DNA of 62,270 nucleotides, from contig NZ_CALKTC010000031.1 in assembly GCF_937996225.1 (NCBI RefSeq), forward strand, positions 1 through 62,270. The letters run 5' to 3'. The DNA is from an uncultured Campylobacter sp. Lineage in GTDB: Bacteria; Campylobacterota; Campylobacteria; Campylobacterales; Campylobacteraceae. The notes below the pieces were generated by a model that saw only the letters and a list, made by a program, of their open reading frames with translations, was not told the DNA's origin and ran no database searches. Both the position numbers and the translations under genes were made by a program. How positions within the stretch are numbered: the stretch's first letter is position 1; every line of letters starts with the position of its first letter. Below, in pieces: positions 16,620-26,163 of the stretch.

Positions 16620-17067
16620 TTTTCTCCTTTTTCGCGATCTTGTAACTTTGGAAGATAAAAATCACGACGGCCAGATCTATCATCACGTCGGCGAAATTAA
16701 ACACCGCAAACTCAAACCACTTATGCCATGCGACGTAATCGACCACGCCACCGCGAATGAAGCGATCGAGTAAATTTGAGCAGCCTCCCGCGAGCATCAG
16801 CGCAAACGGCGCCCAGTGCTCGCAAAAAAGCTTTTTATGACAAAATACATACGCCGCAAGCGCCGAGATCAGCGCGATCTGGATAAATTTTAAATTTTCA
16901 CCCAAAAAGGCAAACATCGAAAACGCAACGCCGCGGTTAAGCGTAAGCTCTAGCGAAAAAAACTCCCCCTGCCACGAAAAGCCGTTTAAAAACAGAAGTT
17001 TGATCGCTTGATCGATTGCAAAAATAACCGCGAAAAGCAGGACAAATTTAATACAGGTCTTAGCCAT
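16606..17067 (-). CDS. lspA: Lipoprotein signal peptidase (signal peptidase II)
   Basis: Aspartic protease of the inner membrane that removes signal peptides from prolipoproteins. Four membrane helices. The catalytic aspartates lie in SNLLDRFIRGGVVD and FNFADVMID. I take the ATG giving MAKTCIKFVLL (153 residues) rather than a TTG four codons upstream. No strong RBS is seen for either. It follows glmM after about 100 bases and overlaps the TM2 gene. At least one lipoprotein substrate is in this window (28191-28559). Confidence 0.93.
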   Translation of the reverse strand: MAKTCIKFVLLFAVIFAIDQAIKLLFLNGFSWQGEFFSLELTLNRGVAFSMFAFLGENLKFIQIALISALAAYVFCHKKLFCEHWAPFALMLAGGCSNLLDRFIRGGVVDYVAWHKWFEFAVFNFADVMIDLAVVIFIFQSYKIAKKEKNEKK

Positions 17068-17165
17068 CTCGCAGCCCAAATTTAAATATGTAAAGCCTGC
17101 ATTTTTTGCCCGCGCCTTTTGTACCGAGCCATGAGCTTGTCGCGCCGTAAAATTTCACCGCAACG

Positions 17166-18506
17166 CTACTCATTTAGGGCTTTGGTAAAAAATTTCTCGA
17201 CCTCGTCCATTCGCTTTTGCAGCAGTTTTTCGTTTTTGCCCTCGATTAAGAGGCGGATAACGTTTTCGGTGCCGGAGTAGCGAAAGAGCGAGCGGATCTT
17301 GTCCGCTTTGAGGCTTGCTTCAAGCTCCTTTAGCCCCTTTAATTTTTCAAGCGGCTTTTTATCCGAAATTTTTAAATTCTTTAAAATTTGCGGATAGGGC
17401 TTAATCATCCCCGAAAATTCGCTCGCCTTCTTTTTCATATCCAGCATGCAGGCGGCGAATTGCAGCGCGCTTGCGATGCCGTCGCCCGTTTTGGCGTAAT
17501 CGCCGAAGATTACGTGCCCGCTCTGCTCGCCACCAAAATTTGCGCCTAACTCGTGCATCGTCTCAAGTACGAATTTATCGCCTACATTGCAGCGATGAAG
17601 CGCGATGTCGTGTTTAGCTAAAAAATCCTCCAGCGCAGAATTACTCATCACTGTGGCTACCATTTTATTGCCTGCTAAGCGATTTTTTCCTTTCAAATAG
17701 ACTGCTAAAATTCCAAGTAGCGCGTCGCCGTGGATGATCTCGCCGTTTTCATCCACGACTACGAGCCTATCGGCATCCCCGTCGAAAGCAAAGCCGACGT
17801 CGGCGCGCAGGCGCTTTACTTCCCCGGCTAGACCTTGCGGGCTTAACGCGCCGCAAGCATCATTTATATTTTTTCCGTTAGGCTCGTCGCCGATGACGAT
17901 AGTTTCGGCTCCCAGCTCGTTAAATACGGTAGGTGCGACCTTGTAGCTTGCTCCGTTTGCGCAATCAAGCACCACGCGAAGCCCGTGCAGCGTCTTTTGC
18001 TTCGGGAAGGAATTTTTAATATGCACGATGTATCTGCCGATGACGTCGTCCACGCGCTTTGCGGCGCCTATCTGCATCATTTTTGTGCGCGCTTCAGAGA
18101 TGAGTTCGTCGCTGAAATAAATTTTTTCGATCTGCGCTTCCTCTTTTTCATCGAGCTTAAAGCCCTCGCTGTTGAAAAATTTAATGCCGTTGTCGTAGTA
18201 TGGATTGTGGCTCGCGCTTATCATGATACCCGCGTCGCAGCGCATATCCTCCGTAAGAAAGGCAATCGCAGGAGTAGGCATCGGTCCGATCTGGCGGACG
18301 TTGTAGCCCACTGAGGTAAGACCTGCTACGATCGCGGTTTCTATCATATAGCCGCTTCTGCGGGTGTCTTTGCCGACTAAGATCATATTCGTAACGGAAT
18401 TTTTCCTAAAGTAAATCCCCGCCGCCATTGCTACGCGCATCGCAAGCTCGGCGGTTAGAAATTCTCCCGCTTTGCCTCGTACACCGTCCGTTCCGAAAAG
18501 TTTCAT
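17166..18506 (-). CDS. glmM: Phosphoglucosamine mutase
   Basis: Interconverts glucosamine-6-phosphate and glucosamine-1-phosphate for UDP-GlcNAc synthesis. The 446 residues show FGTDGVRG at the start, the phosphoserine loop ISASHNPYYDNGIKFF, the Mg loop DGDADR and the phosphate-binding RYSGTENVIRLL near the end. The ATG at 18506 is chosen over TTG at 18512 because AAGGA is then 7 bases upstream. It is divergent from rpsT and heads the lspA-TM2-hemJ series. Confidence 0.97.
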   Translation of the reverse strand: MKLFGTDGVRGKAGEFLTAELAMRVAMAAGIYFRKNSVTNMILVGKDTRRSGYMIETAIVAGLTSVGYNVRQIGPMPTPAIAFLTEDMRCDAGIMISASHNPYYDNGIKFFNSEGFKLDEKEEAQIEKIYFSDELISEARTKMMQIGAAKRVDDVIGRYIVHIKNSFPKQKTLHGLRVVLDCANGASYKVAPTVFNELGAETIVIGDEPNGKNINDACGALSPQGLAGEVKRLRADVGFAFDGDADRLVVVDENGEIIHGDALLGILAVYLKGKNRLAGNKMVATVMSNSALEDFLAKHDIALHRCNVGDKFVLETMHELGANFGGEQSGHVIFGDYAKTGDGIASALQFAACMLDMKKKASEFSGMIKPYPQILKNLKISDKKPLEKLKGLKELEASLKADKIRSLFRYSGTENVIRLLIEGKNEKLLQKRMDEVEKFFTKALNE

Positions 18507-18620
18507 TATCAAATCCTTATATAAAAATCGGGAAATTCTACCAAAAAAAGTTTAATCTTAATAAATTTAAACTATATTTAAATTTTACTTAAATTAAGCG
18601 TCGATTAAATATTTTTTACG

Positions 18621-18626
18621 TATAAT
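18621..18626 (+). promoter_or_regulatory. -10 element of rpsT
   Basis: TATAAT about 33 bases before the rpsT ATG. The region upstream is strongly AT-rich, and no consensus -35 is seen. Confidence 0.6.
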
Positions 18627-18658
18627 CGCAGGTTCAAATTTAACCGAAAAGGAACGTT

Positions 18659-18931
18659 ATGGCAAATCACAAATCCGCCGAAAAACGCGCGAGACAAACC
18701 ATAAAAAGAACGGAGCGAAATAGATTTTATCGCACCAGAGTAAAAAATATCACAAAAGCCGTAAGAGAGGCGGTCGAGAGCAAGGATCTAGACGCAGCAA
18801 CTCAGGCTCTGAAAACGGCTAATGAAAGCTTTCACAGCTTCGTAAGCAGGGGCTTTTTGAAAAAACAGACCGCGAGCAGAAAAGTAAGCCGCCTAGCCAA
18901 ACTAGTAAATTCTTTAAAAACCGCCGCGTAA
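18659..18931 (+). CDS. rpsT: 30S ribosomal protein S20
   Basis: A basic 90-residue primary 16S-binding protein. It begins ANHKSAEKRARQTIKRTERN and has the typical long helices, with HSFVSRGFLKKQTASRK near the end. AAGGA precedes the ATG. It is followed by prfA after 24 bases, the same pairing as in other Campylobacter. A hairpin spans its stop codon. Confidence 0.98.
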   Translation: MANHKSAEKRARQTIKRTERNRFYRTRVKNITKAVREAVESKDLDAATQALKTANESFHSFVSRGFLKKQTASRKVSRLAKLVNSLKTAA

Positions 18932-18944
18932 GCGTCCCTTACGC
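18926..18944 (+). other. Hairpin across the rpsT stop codon
   Basis: Perfect 7-bp stem (GCGTAAG and CTTACGC) with a 5-base loop. It includes the TAA stop of rpsT and ends 11 bases before the prfA ATG. There is no U-tract, so termination is unlikely. It could affect prfA translation or RNA processing. This is inference. Confidence 0.45.
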
Positions 18945-18955
18945 ATAAAATTTAA

Positions 18956-20023
18956 ATGCTAGCCGATAAACTAAAGCCTTTTTTGGATCGCTACGACGAG
19001 CTTTCGCGCATGCTTAGCGATCCCGCAGTTACCGCAGATATCGCCAATATGACGGCATTATCTAAAGAGCAGCGCAGTATCGAGCCGATCAAAGAGGCGG
19101 CTAGCGAGTATCTTAAAATTTTAAATCAGATCGAAGAAAACAAAGCCCTGCTAAGCGATGCCGATCTCGGCGAGCTAGCCAAAGAGGAGCTTAAAAGCTT
19201 AGAGACGCAAAAACCGCAGCTCGAAGAAAAAATCAAAATTTTACTGCTTCCGAAAGACCCCAACGACGATAAAAATATCTTCCTTGAGATCCGCGCCGGT
19301 ACAGGTGGCGACGAAGCGGCGCTGTTCGCGGGCGATCTACTCGGCGCGTATCTGCGCTATGCCGATCTTCGCGGCTATAAATGCGAGATCGTAAGCACTA
19401 GCGAAGGCAGCGTCGGCGGCTACAAAGAAGCGATCTTGCTCGTAAAGGGCGCGGGAGCGTATTCGCGGCTGAAATTTGAAGGCGGCACTCACCGCGTGCA
19501 GCGCGTCCCCGAGACGGAGAGCCAGGGCAGGGTGCATACCTCCGCAATCACCGTCGCCGTCATGCCCGAGATCGAGGATAGCGAGATACAGATCAATCCA
19601 AATGACCTTCGCATCGACGTTATGCGCAGTTCCGGACACGGCGGACAGTCCGTAAATACCACCGACAGCGCCGTCCGCATCACTCACATCCCGACCGGTT
19701 TAGTCGTCACCAACCAAGACGGCAAGGACCAGCACAAAAACAAAGAGGCGGCGATGAAGGTGCTAAAGGCGCGTCTTTACGATATGCAGGAGCAGGAGCG
19801 GCTTGAAAAGGAGCGCAAAGATCGCAAGGATCAGGTAGGCACCGGCGACCGCTCGGGGCGAATTCGTACCTACAATTATCCGCAAAACCGCATCAGCGAC
19901 CACCGTATAAATTTAACGCTCTACCGCCTGGACGCGATCATGGCGGGCGGCTTGTTCGACGAGATCATCGATCCGCTCATCGCGCACTCTCAAGCTGAAG
20001 CGATCGCAAACGCGGGCTATTAA
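18956..20023 (+). CDS. prfA: Peptide chain release factor 1
   Basis: Recognises UAA and UAG and triggers peptide release. The 355 residues include the catalytic GGQ at 229-231 (SSGHGGQSVN) and a PxT-type codon-reading tripeptide, PET, at 185-187 in RVPETESQGR, where most RF1 proteins have PAT or PVT. The SPF tripeptide of RF2 is absent. The ATG has no clear RBS, so translation may depend on the neighbouring rpsT. Confidence 0.96.
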   Translation: MLADKLKPFLDRYDELSRMLSDPAVTADIANMTALSKEQRSIEPIKEAASEYLKILNQIEENKALLSDADLGELAKEELKSLETQKPQLEEKIKILLLPKDPNDDKNIFLEIRAGTGGDEAALFAGDLLGAYLRYADLRGYKCEIVSTSEGSVGGYKEAILLVKGAGAYSRLKFEGGTHRVQRVPETESQGRVHTSAITVAVMPEIEDSEIQINPNDLRIDVMRSSGHGGQSVNTTDSAVRITHIPTGLVVTNQDGKDQHKNKEAAMKVLKARLYDMQEQERLEKERKDRKDQVGTGDRSGRIRTYNYPQNRISDHRINLTLYRLDAIMAGGLFDEIIDPLIAHSQAEAIANAGY

Positions 20024-20034
20024 GCCTTTTAAAT

Positions 20035-20523
20035 TTAGACCTTACATCCGTCCGCTTTGCCGAATTTTGCCTCGATTAAAAGCACCAAGATGAAGAAAAT
20101 TTTTTCGTCGTTGAGCTTTGCAAGCTCGCGCAGGTCTTGATCTGCGCTTACGAGCTTGATGCCGTTTGATTTCAAAATCGTAGCGAGCTCGTCCGGCTCA
20201 AAGCCCATTTTACCAGCGATTTCTCTGATATTATAGTGCTCGATCGCGCCGATGATGCGATCCATATTACAAAAGCCGGGATTTTTGCGCCTTAAGACCA
20301 CGTCCAAAAACTCGCCCCAGAGCTTTGCGAGTTTCTTTCGCCTCGTGATTAGATGCAAAATCGCGACGCAAAGCAGACCCAATCCCGCGATCTTATGCAG
20401 GCCCATCCATGCTTCGTCGTATTCGCCGCGCGCAAAGTAGGCGCCCGAAAAGCCCAAAATGCAAAGCGCGCAGCCTATTAGCACGATGAGCGCAAATTTA
20501 TAAACAATCCCCGCTTTAAGCAT
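20035..20523 (-). CDS. Membrane protein, possible b-type heme anchor
   Basis: A 162-residue protein. The N-terminal 65 residues hold two membrane helices with histidines at about 43 and 58 (LHKIAGLG, LHLITRRK), a pattern seen in DUF4405-like and cytochrome b-like anchors. The C-terminal 100 residues are soluble, helical and end in a Cys. AAGGAGA precedes the ATG. It is convergent with prfA. A role in a redox complex is only a guess. The C-terminal domain is not recognised. Confidence 0.6.
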   Translation of the reverse strand: MLKAGIVYKFALIVLIGCALCILGFSGAYFARGEYDEAWMGLHKIAGLGLLCVAILHLITRRKKLAKLWGEFLDVVLRRKNPGFCNMDRIIGAIEHYNIREIAGKMGFEPDELATILKSNGIKLVSADQDLRELAKLNDEKIFFILVLLIEAKFGKADGCKV

Positions 20524-21400
20524 AAAATCTCCTTGCTTCGTTTTAAAATTTGGCGGCTTAGGCGTAGCGCCCGCGAACGCTACGGCGGCGCTACGTCTCG
20601 TCGGTCGCCGCTATCGTATTGCCTCGGCGTTATTGCGCCGCCCGCACTGCTGCTTCACTTATACGCTCCGCGGATCGCCATCATCGTATCGCGCGTTTAC
20701 GCTACTTGCACTGCGCTTTCCCTACATACGCATCCTGTCGATCGCAGTTGCCATATTGCGGCATTTTATGCTGTCGCCGCCGCAATCGCGCCACGCCGCT
20801 TTGTACTGCCGATCCGTCGTCGCGGTAGCGTTGTTCGCTTCGATCGTAGCGCCGTTACGATGATGATATACCCGAGCGAAGGTTATGTCATACGGCGCCG
20901 AGTAGGTACGTATCGCCGCTCCGCTTCTAGACTACGGCGTGCCGTCTGCGCCGCCGATGTGTTGCGCGCCATCCGACGCGCTACCGATTTATCGCTACGC
21001 CTGCACATCGCGCCGCTGACGTAGCCTTCTCATTTGGCGCGCTGCTACGTTACAGATCGCCACGCGACTTAAAATTTTATCGAGACGCCCATTATTGAGC
21101 AGACTATCTCGCGTTTAAATTTTACCGACTTAATTTCGCACAAAATCGCGATCGCGCACTGCCGACCGACTTCCGAACTACTCGTTGCGCCGTAAATACT
21201 TACCTATGGCGGTGCTATGCCACCAACTGCGTGCAAGCGCCTAGCCGCGCGGGTGCCGATACCCATGTATGCGAACACTTAGCGCCTAGGCTAAATTTTA
21301 TCGCCGCTTAATATAAACGAGTAATTTTAATAAATCTGGATTTAAAAAGATATGAATTTAAAGGCGAAATCCCTGCAGCGTGAAATTTAAACGATAAAAT
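20524..21400. other. Gene-less block, GC-rich at 20550-21070
   Basis: No recognisable protein or RNA gene. Unlike the other spacers, the first half is GC-rich and full of CG dinucleotides. GCTACG or its complement CGTAGC recurs at about 20579, 20590, 20563, 20846, 20995, 21019 and 21043. Several frames stay open for 200-490 bases, but the translations are Arg/Ser/Ala-rich without domain-like pattern. The end (21290-21400) returns to AT-rich sequence next to the ABC gene stop. Confidence 0.5.
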
Positions 21401-23290
21401 TTAAAGCTCTATCGTCCGCTCAAATATGTCCTCAAGCCCCGTTTGATGCACGATCGCTAGCATGCCAAGCCTCGGCAGATCCACGCGCAGACCAAGTAGC
21501 AGCTCGCGCGCCGAGGCGAAATCAAGCGCAGACGTGATCTCGTCGGCAAAAACAAAGCTCGGCTTGTGATAATGAATACGTGCGAAACTAAGCCGCTGCG
21601 CCTCTCCGCCGCTTAAAATTTTAACGTAATCGGCGCGCGAGTTTAGCATGCGGGCAAATTTTTCAAGTCCTACGCGGTGTAAAATTTCTAAAAATTCCGC
21701 GTCGTCTGCGCGCGGCGGCTGCGGATAAGCGATAAGCTCTTTTAGGCTAAGCGGCGCTAGATAGGGCTTTTGCGGGATAAACATCACGCCCGTGCGCGGC
21801 AGGCTGATCTCGCCGCGGCCGTATCGCCAAAGCCCCGCCGCGTAGCGCAGAGCCGTGCTTTTGCCCGCGCCGCTCTTGCCTCGCAGCATTATAAACTGCG
21901 CGGGCGCAAGCTCAAAGCGTAGATCTTCGATCAGCGGCTCGCCCGCAGGCGTGAAGACCGACAAGCCCTCGCAATGAGCGGAATTTTCGTCGCTTTGTGT
22001 GACGCAAGCACGCAGATTTGCACTCTCGCCGTCCATGCGCGAGATGAACTCATAGATCCTCCGCACGCTCGCCGTCCACTCCATGATCTGCTTGTAATAG
22101 TCCATAAACCACGCAAATCCGTCCTGCACGCTGTAAAACGCCGAGCGCGCCTGCATCATGTCACCAAAGCTCATCGCGCGCGACAAATACAGCGGCAAGC
22201 AGGCAAAGATCGGGATTAAATTGGTGATTTTTAAGTAGCCTGCCGAAAAGCATTCGAGGCGAAATTCCGTATTCATGATGCTGCGCCAGTTTCTCATGAT
22301 CTCGCCGAAGCTCGCGCGGAAGCGGCCGCGCTCGGCATCCTCTCCGCGCATAAAGGCTACTGCTTCTGCGTTTTCACGTACTAGCAGCAGATCCGAGCGG
22401 TAATCGGCTTCAGCGCGCTGCTTGGCAAAATTTAGCCCCCTAAGCCTGCGCCCGATGAGATGCGTAATCAGCGAGCAAAGTAGCGTATAAATAAGCGCGA
22501 CGTAGAGCAAAAAGCCTTCGATCTCAAAGTGCATGCCGAAAATTTCAAATTTCAATACCTTCGAGACCTGCCACAAGATCGCGACGAAAGCGATGAGCTT
22601 GGCAAGATTATAGACGAGCGATTTTACGAGATCGACGCTTTTTTGCACGAGCAGCAAGCTGTCCTCGGCGATACGCTGATCAGGGTTGTCTAGCTTTGCG
22701 ATCGTTTTTGAAATTTCACGATCTGCGCGAGTTTTGGATAAAATTTTATTCTCGCTTGCGCCGCTTTGCCCTGCCGCATTTTGCTTTGCCGCGCTCGGTA
22801 AAATTTCAAGCCCCTTTGCGTCTCTATGTAAAGCCGCGCTATCCGCTTCGGCTGCGAAATACTCTGCGCGCTCGTTTAAATTTGCGTCGCCAGATTTTTC
22901 TAAATTTGAACCGCCCCGGGCGCTGAAATTCCCCTCAAGGCTCGTGCGGTAGAAGTTTGCGTTATGTAGCCATTTGCGCTCCATCATCGCGCTTAGCCGC
23001 TCGCGCCAGACGATTACGAGCAGTTTGCGAAGCCAGCTGCCGCAGACGATAAAAAGCACGATGAGCGCCGTGTAGAGCAAAAACTCGCCCACGAGCGCGG
23101 GGATCAGCTCGCCTTTAAGCTCGCTTAGCGCGTCGTAAAAACGCTTGTCCCACGCGTTCATCAGCACGCTAATTTTGATGATAGCGAGGCTAAAACCGAG
23201 CGCGAGCAGCAGCAGCGCCCATAGCTTCGCCGCGCCCTTGCCGAACCAGTGCGGACGTAGAATTTCAAAAAATTGCTTTAGCGTTTTCAA
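21401..23290 (-). CDS. SbmA/YddA-type ABC transporter, membrane-ATPase fusion
   Basis: A 629-residue half-transporter of the SbmA/BacA-like (YddA) branch. The membrane part (about 1-410) contains the family signature NPDQRIAED at 202-210. The ATPase has Walker A GKSGAGKS at about 471-478, signature LSGGEAQRL at 559, Walker B FVFADE at about 580 and the H-loop VHQTG. Residues about 120-198 are a Ser/Ala/Glu-rich insertion just before NPDQRI that the family normally lacks. The start is TTG with AGAGAAA upstream. It follows the TonB-dependent receptor on the same strand after 178 bases, suggesting handling of a siderophore or peptide. Confidence 0.85.
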   Translation of the reverse strand: MKTLKQFFEILRPHWFGKGAAKLWALLLLALGFSLAIIKISVLMNAWDKRFYDALSELKGELIPALVGEFLLYTALIVLFIVCGSWLRKLLVIVWRERLSAMMERKWLHNANFYRTSLEGNFSARGGSNLEKSGDANLNERAEYFAAEADSAALHRDAKGLEILPSAAKQNAAGQSGASENKILSKTRADREISKTIAKLDNPDQRIAEDSLLLVQKSVDLVKSLVYNLAKLIAFVAILWQVSKVLKFEIFGMHFEIEGFLLYVALIYTLLCSLITHLIGRRLRGLNFAKQRAEADYRSDLLLVRENAEAVAFMRGEDAERGRFRASFGEIMRNWRSIMNTEFRLECFSAGYLKITNLIPIFACLPLYLSRAMSFGDMMQARSAFYSVQDGFAWFMDYYKQIMEWTASVRRIYEFISRMDGESANLRACVTQSDENSAHCEGLSVFTPAGEPLIEDLRFELAPAQFIMLRGKSGAGKSTALRYAAGLWRYGRGEISLPRTGVMFIPQKPYLAPLSLKELIAYPQPPRADDAEFLEILHRVGLEKFARMLNSRADYVKILSGGEAQRLSFARIHYHKPSFVFADEITSALDFASARELLLGLRVDLPRLGMLAIVHQTGLEDIFERTIEL

Positions 23291-23468
23291 ATTTTCTCTT
23301 TAAATTTTAAAATTTAGCGCCGGTTGCAGCGAAATTCCGCGGGATCAAATTTGATCTCGCAGGCTCGCGAGCGGATTTTATGCTTGCAAGTCTGCGCGTT
23401 TAATTCGCTTGGAATTTCGCAAAGTCCGCCCAAAATGAGGCTTGGGCGAGCTTCTACCGAAACACCGC

Positions 23469-25865
23469 CTAATACGCATAATTAAGCGTCAGCATAAAAT
23501 TCCGCGGCTCGCCGTAGAAATTATTCATACCCGCGGTACGATTCTGGGTATTTTCGAAATACTTTTTGTCGGCGATGTTTTTAACCGCAAAATTTACGCT
23601 AAAGTGCTTGTCGAAATTATAGCCGACGTTTGCATCCCACAGCGTGTAGGCCTTCTGCTCGGGAGCTACATAATTTACGTTTTGATAGAATCCCGATGTA
23701 GCGCTTTGGTATCGCATACCGACGCCAAATATCAGCTTGCGCTGGGCGGAAAACGGAATTTCGTAATTCGTATAAATTTTAAAAAGATGCTTCGGAATAT
23801 ATTTTTTCGCATTGGCGCCCTTGCTGTAATCGACCGTCGTAGAATTCGCCTTCTCGCTTTTTAGATATTCGCTGCGATTAAACGTATAGCCCGCAAACAC
23901 TTTCCAGCTATCTGTTATTTCCCCCTGTGCCTCTACATCGACGCCTCTGCTTCGCACCTTGCCCTCGGCGATAGAGTAATTCGTATTTAGCGGATCTTGA
24001 ATAGCTCTATTTTCTTGAATTATCTGAAATAGCGCAATGCTGGTATTTAACGCGCCTTCAAAATACTCGCCCTTTACGCCGGTTTCTATATTGTATCCGA
24101 CTACGGGATCCAATATCTCGCCGTTTCTGTCGGTAGAACTTTGCGGTTTAAAAATTTCCGCATAGCTTACATACCAGCTGTGATTTTACGTAAAATCCCA
24201 CGTTAGCCCCGCATACGGCGCAAAATGCACTTTCGTAGGTCTGTCTCGCTTGCCGGTCTCGTTCGGATAGATATAGTCCTTCAGATAGGCGTTATATTTT
24301 ACTCTGGAATAGCGCCCGCCCAATAAAATATGCCAATCCTCGCTGAGATTATATCTGGTACCCAGGCTAATAGCGGATTGATAAATTCTATTGTATTGCG
24401 TATAATCCTGGGCAAGGCTGCTTCGATTGTTCCAATCGGGCTCTAGGATCAAGTCTTTGTTCCAGTTGTAAATACCCATTCCAAGCGAGTTTAGAGTTAA
24501 ATTTGTCGGATATTTTCTATTGTTGCTAAATTTTTCTCTCGATACCGAGCCGTCTATAAAGAACTCATGTTTGTTGCCGAAGAGCTCATACTTACCTTCG
24601 AGCCCGATTTTAGCGGCGACCTCTTTGGAGGTATTTTCATATTTTTGTCTCCTTACATTATGCGACGTAGTGCCGTTATAAGGATTTACTCCGCCTAGGG
24701 AGCCAAATTTAAACATACCTTTGCTATCGGTATAATTCACTTTCACGTAGGCTTTCGTATCGTCGCTCAATTCATGGCTTAGCTCGGTAAAGGCGTTGTA
24801 TTTTCTATACTCGCTTCTATCCCAATTCGAGCCGAAATAGCTTTTGCGGCTTAAATTTAAAAGATTTCCCCGCTCGTCTATAACCGGAACGCCGAAAACA
24901 TCATAAACGCCTCTTGATTTTTGATAGATCACGCCCGTGCTTAGCAAAGTCTTCTCACCGATGTCAAAGTCAAATAATCCACCCACCGCGCTGCGCCAGC
25001 CGTTAGCGTAATGTTTGTAAGCGCCCTCTTTGCCTGCTACGCCGATCAAGCGTCCGCGCACGGTGCCGCTTTGATTTATCGCATCCGTTACGTCGATCAT
25101 GCTACGGTAATTATCCCGACTTCCGCCGCTTAGGCTTGCGTTAAAACCAAATTCATCGCTAGGGCGCTTACGAACTAAATTTACCGTACCGCCGGGCTCG
25201 CCGTTGCTTTGAGTAAGCCCCGCTACACCGCGCAAAACCTCGACGCGGTCGTAAAAAGCAAGATCGGTAAATTCTTTTGAAAAGCCCAAAGGACCTTGCA
25301 CAGAGGAGGAAACCGAGCTAATCATTCCGTCTTCTTGGATATTATCTATATCAAATCCGCGCGAGTTCATACGCATTCTGCCGCTGTCGTTACGCAGCGT
25401 AATCCCCGGAGTATAGCGTAGCGCGCTATCTACGTTGTTTAAATTTAGATCCTTTATCACTTGATTCGATACGACCGATACCGACTGCGGCGTTTCTCTT
25501 ATGCTTAAATTTAGCCCCGTCGCTGTGCTCATATTGCCCGTCGTATAAGAGCCCGTGCCCTCGGTAGTGGACAGATCGGCCTTGCCCGTGACGTTTATGG
25601 TGCCGAGATTATCGTCGTCCAAACCCTGCAGCGTAGAATTTGCCGCGCTACCGCTTTGCGGCGCAGTACTGTTAGCGGCTGGATTTGAAACAGGCGGCGC
25701 AGAGCTCTGCGATACAGCGCTTGCGCGCGAGCTTTGCGATGACGAAATTTTAGAGGCAGAACTTGCGGCAGACGAGTTTTGAGAAGCGCCGCTATTTTGC
25801 GCCGCAGTAAGCCAAAACGGCGAGCAAAGTAGCGCAAAAGAGAGCAAAATTTTACCCTTTTTCAT
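23469..25865 (-). pseudogene. TonB-dependent siderophore receptor, in-frame stop
   Basis: Outer-membrane receptor of the ferri-siderophore type (FhuE/FpvA-like). It has a signal peptide, a Ser/Ala/Gln-rich linker (about residues 22-80), a TonB-box-like TINVTGK, a plug (ETPQSVSVVSNQVI, RYTPGITLRN) and a long beta barrel ending in LTLNYAY. The reading frame of 798 codons is cut by one TAA at 24186-24188, after 559 codons. Downstream the same frame continues without loss (NHSWYVSYAEIFKPQSS and on to the aromatic C-terminus), so no bases are missing. It is a nonsense allele, a sequencing error or readthrough. The 297-bp AT-rich region upstream would carry its promoter and any Fur site. Confidence 0.9.
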
Positions 25866-26163
25866 AAAAATCCTTTTTAGATTTTATAATCCATATCAAT
25901 TTATTGGCGGGATTATCTTGCAATTCCTCTTAAATAATAATAAAATTTTTAATAAACTAAATCATAAAATTTTATATGCAATTACTAATTTAACGGAATT
26001 TAATAAGATATATTGACAAATTTTCAAGCAAAATTTCTATAAATTTTAAAAAGTATATGAATTTGAAAAACGAAGGATTTAAAAATTTAAAATTCTAAAA
26101 TTCCGCCACTTTAAAATAACGTAAGCGACGGAATTTAGCGTTTATCGGCATTTGGTCTTGCGA

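Noticed and set aside
20533..21024. 163-codon open frame in the GC-rich block
   Set aside because: TTG start without RBS, Arg/Ser/Ala-rich translation, and other frames open alongside because the region has few A/T-rich stops. No domain pattern.
25866..25990. Fur box upstream of the TonB-dependent receptor
   Set aside because: AT-rich segments with GATAAT-like pieces exist, but none matches the 19-bp Fur inverted repeat well enough to call.
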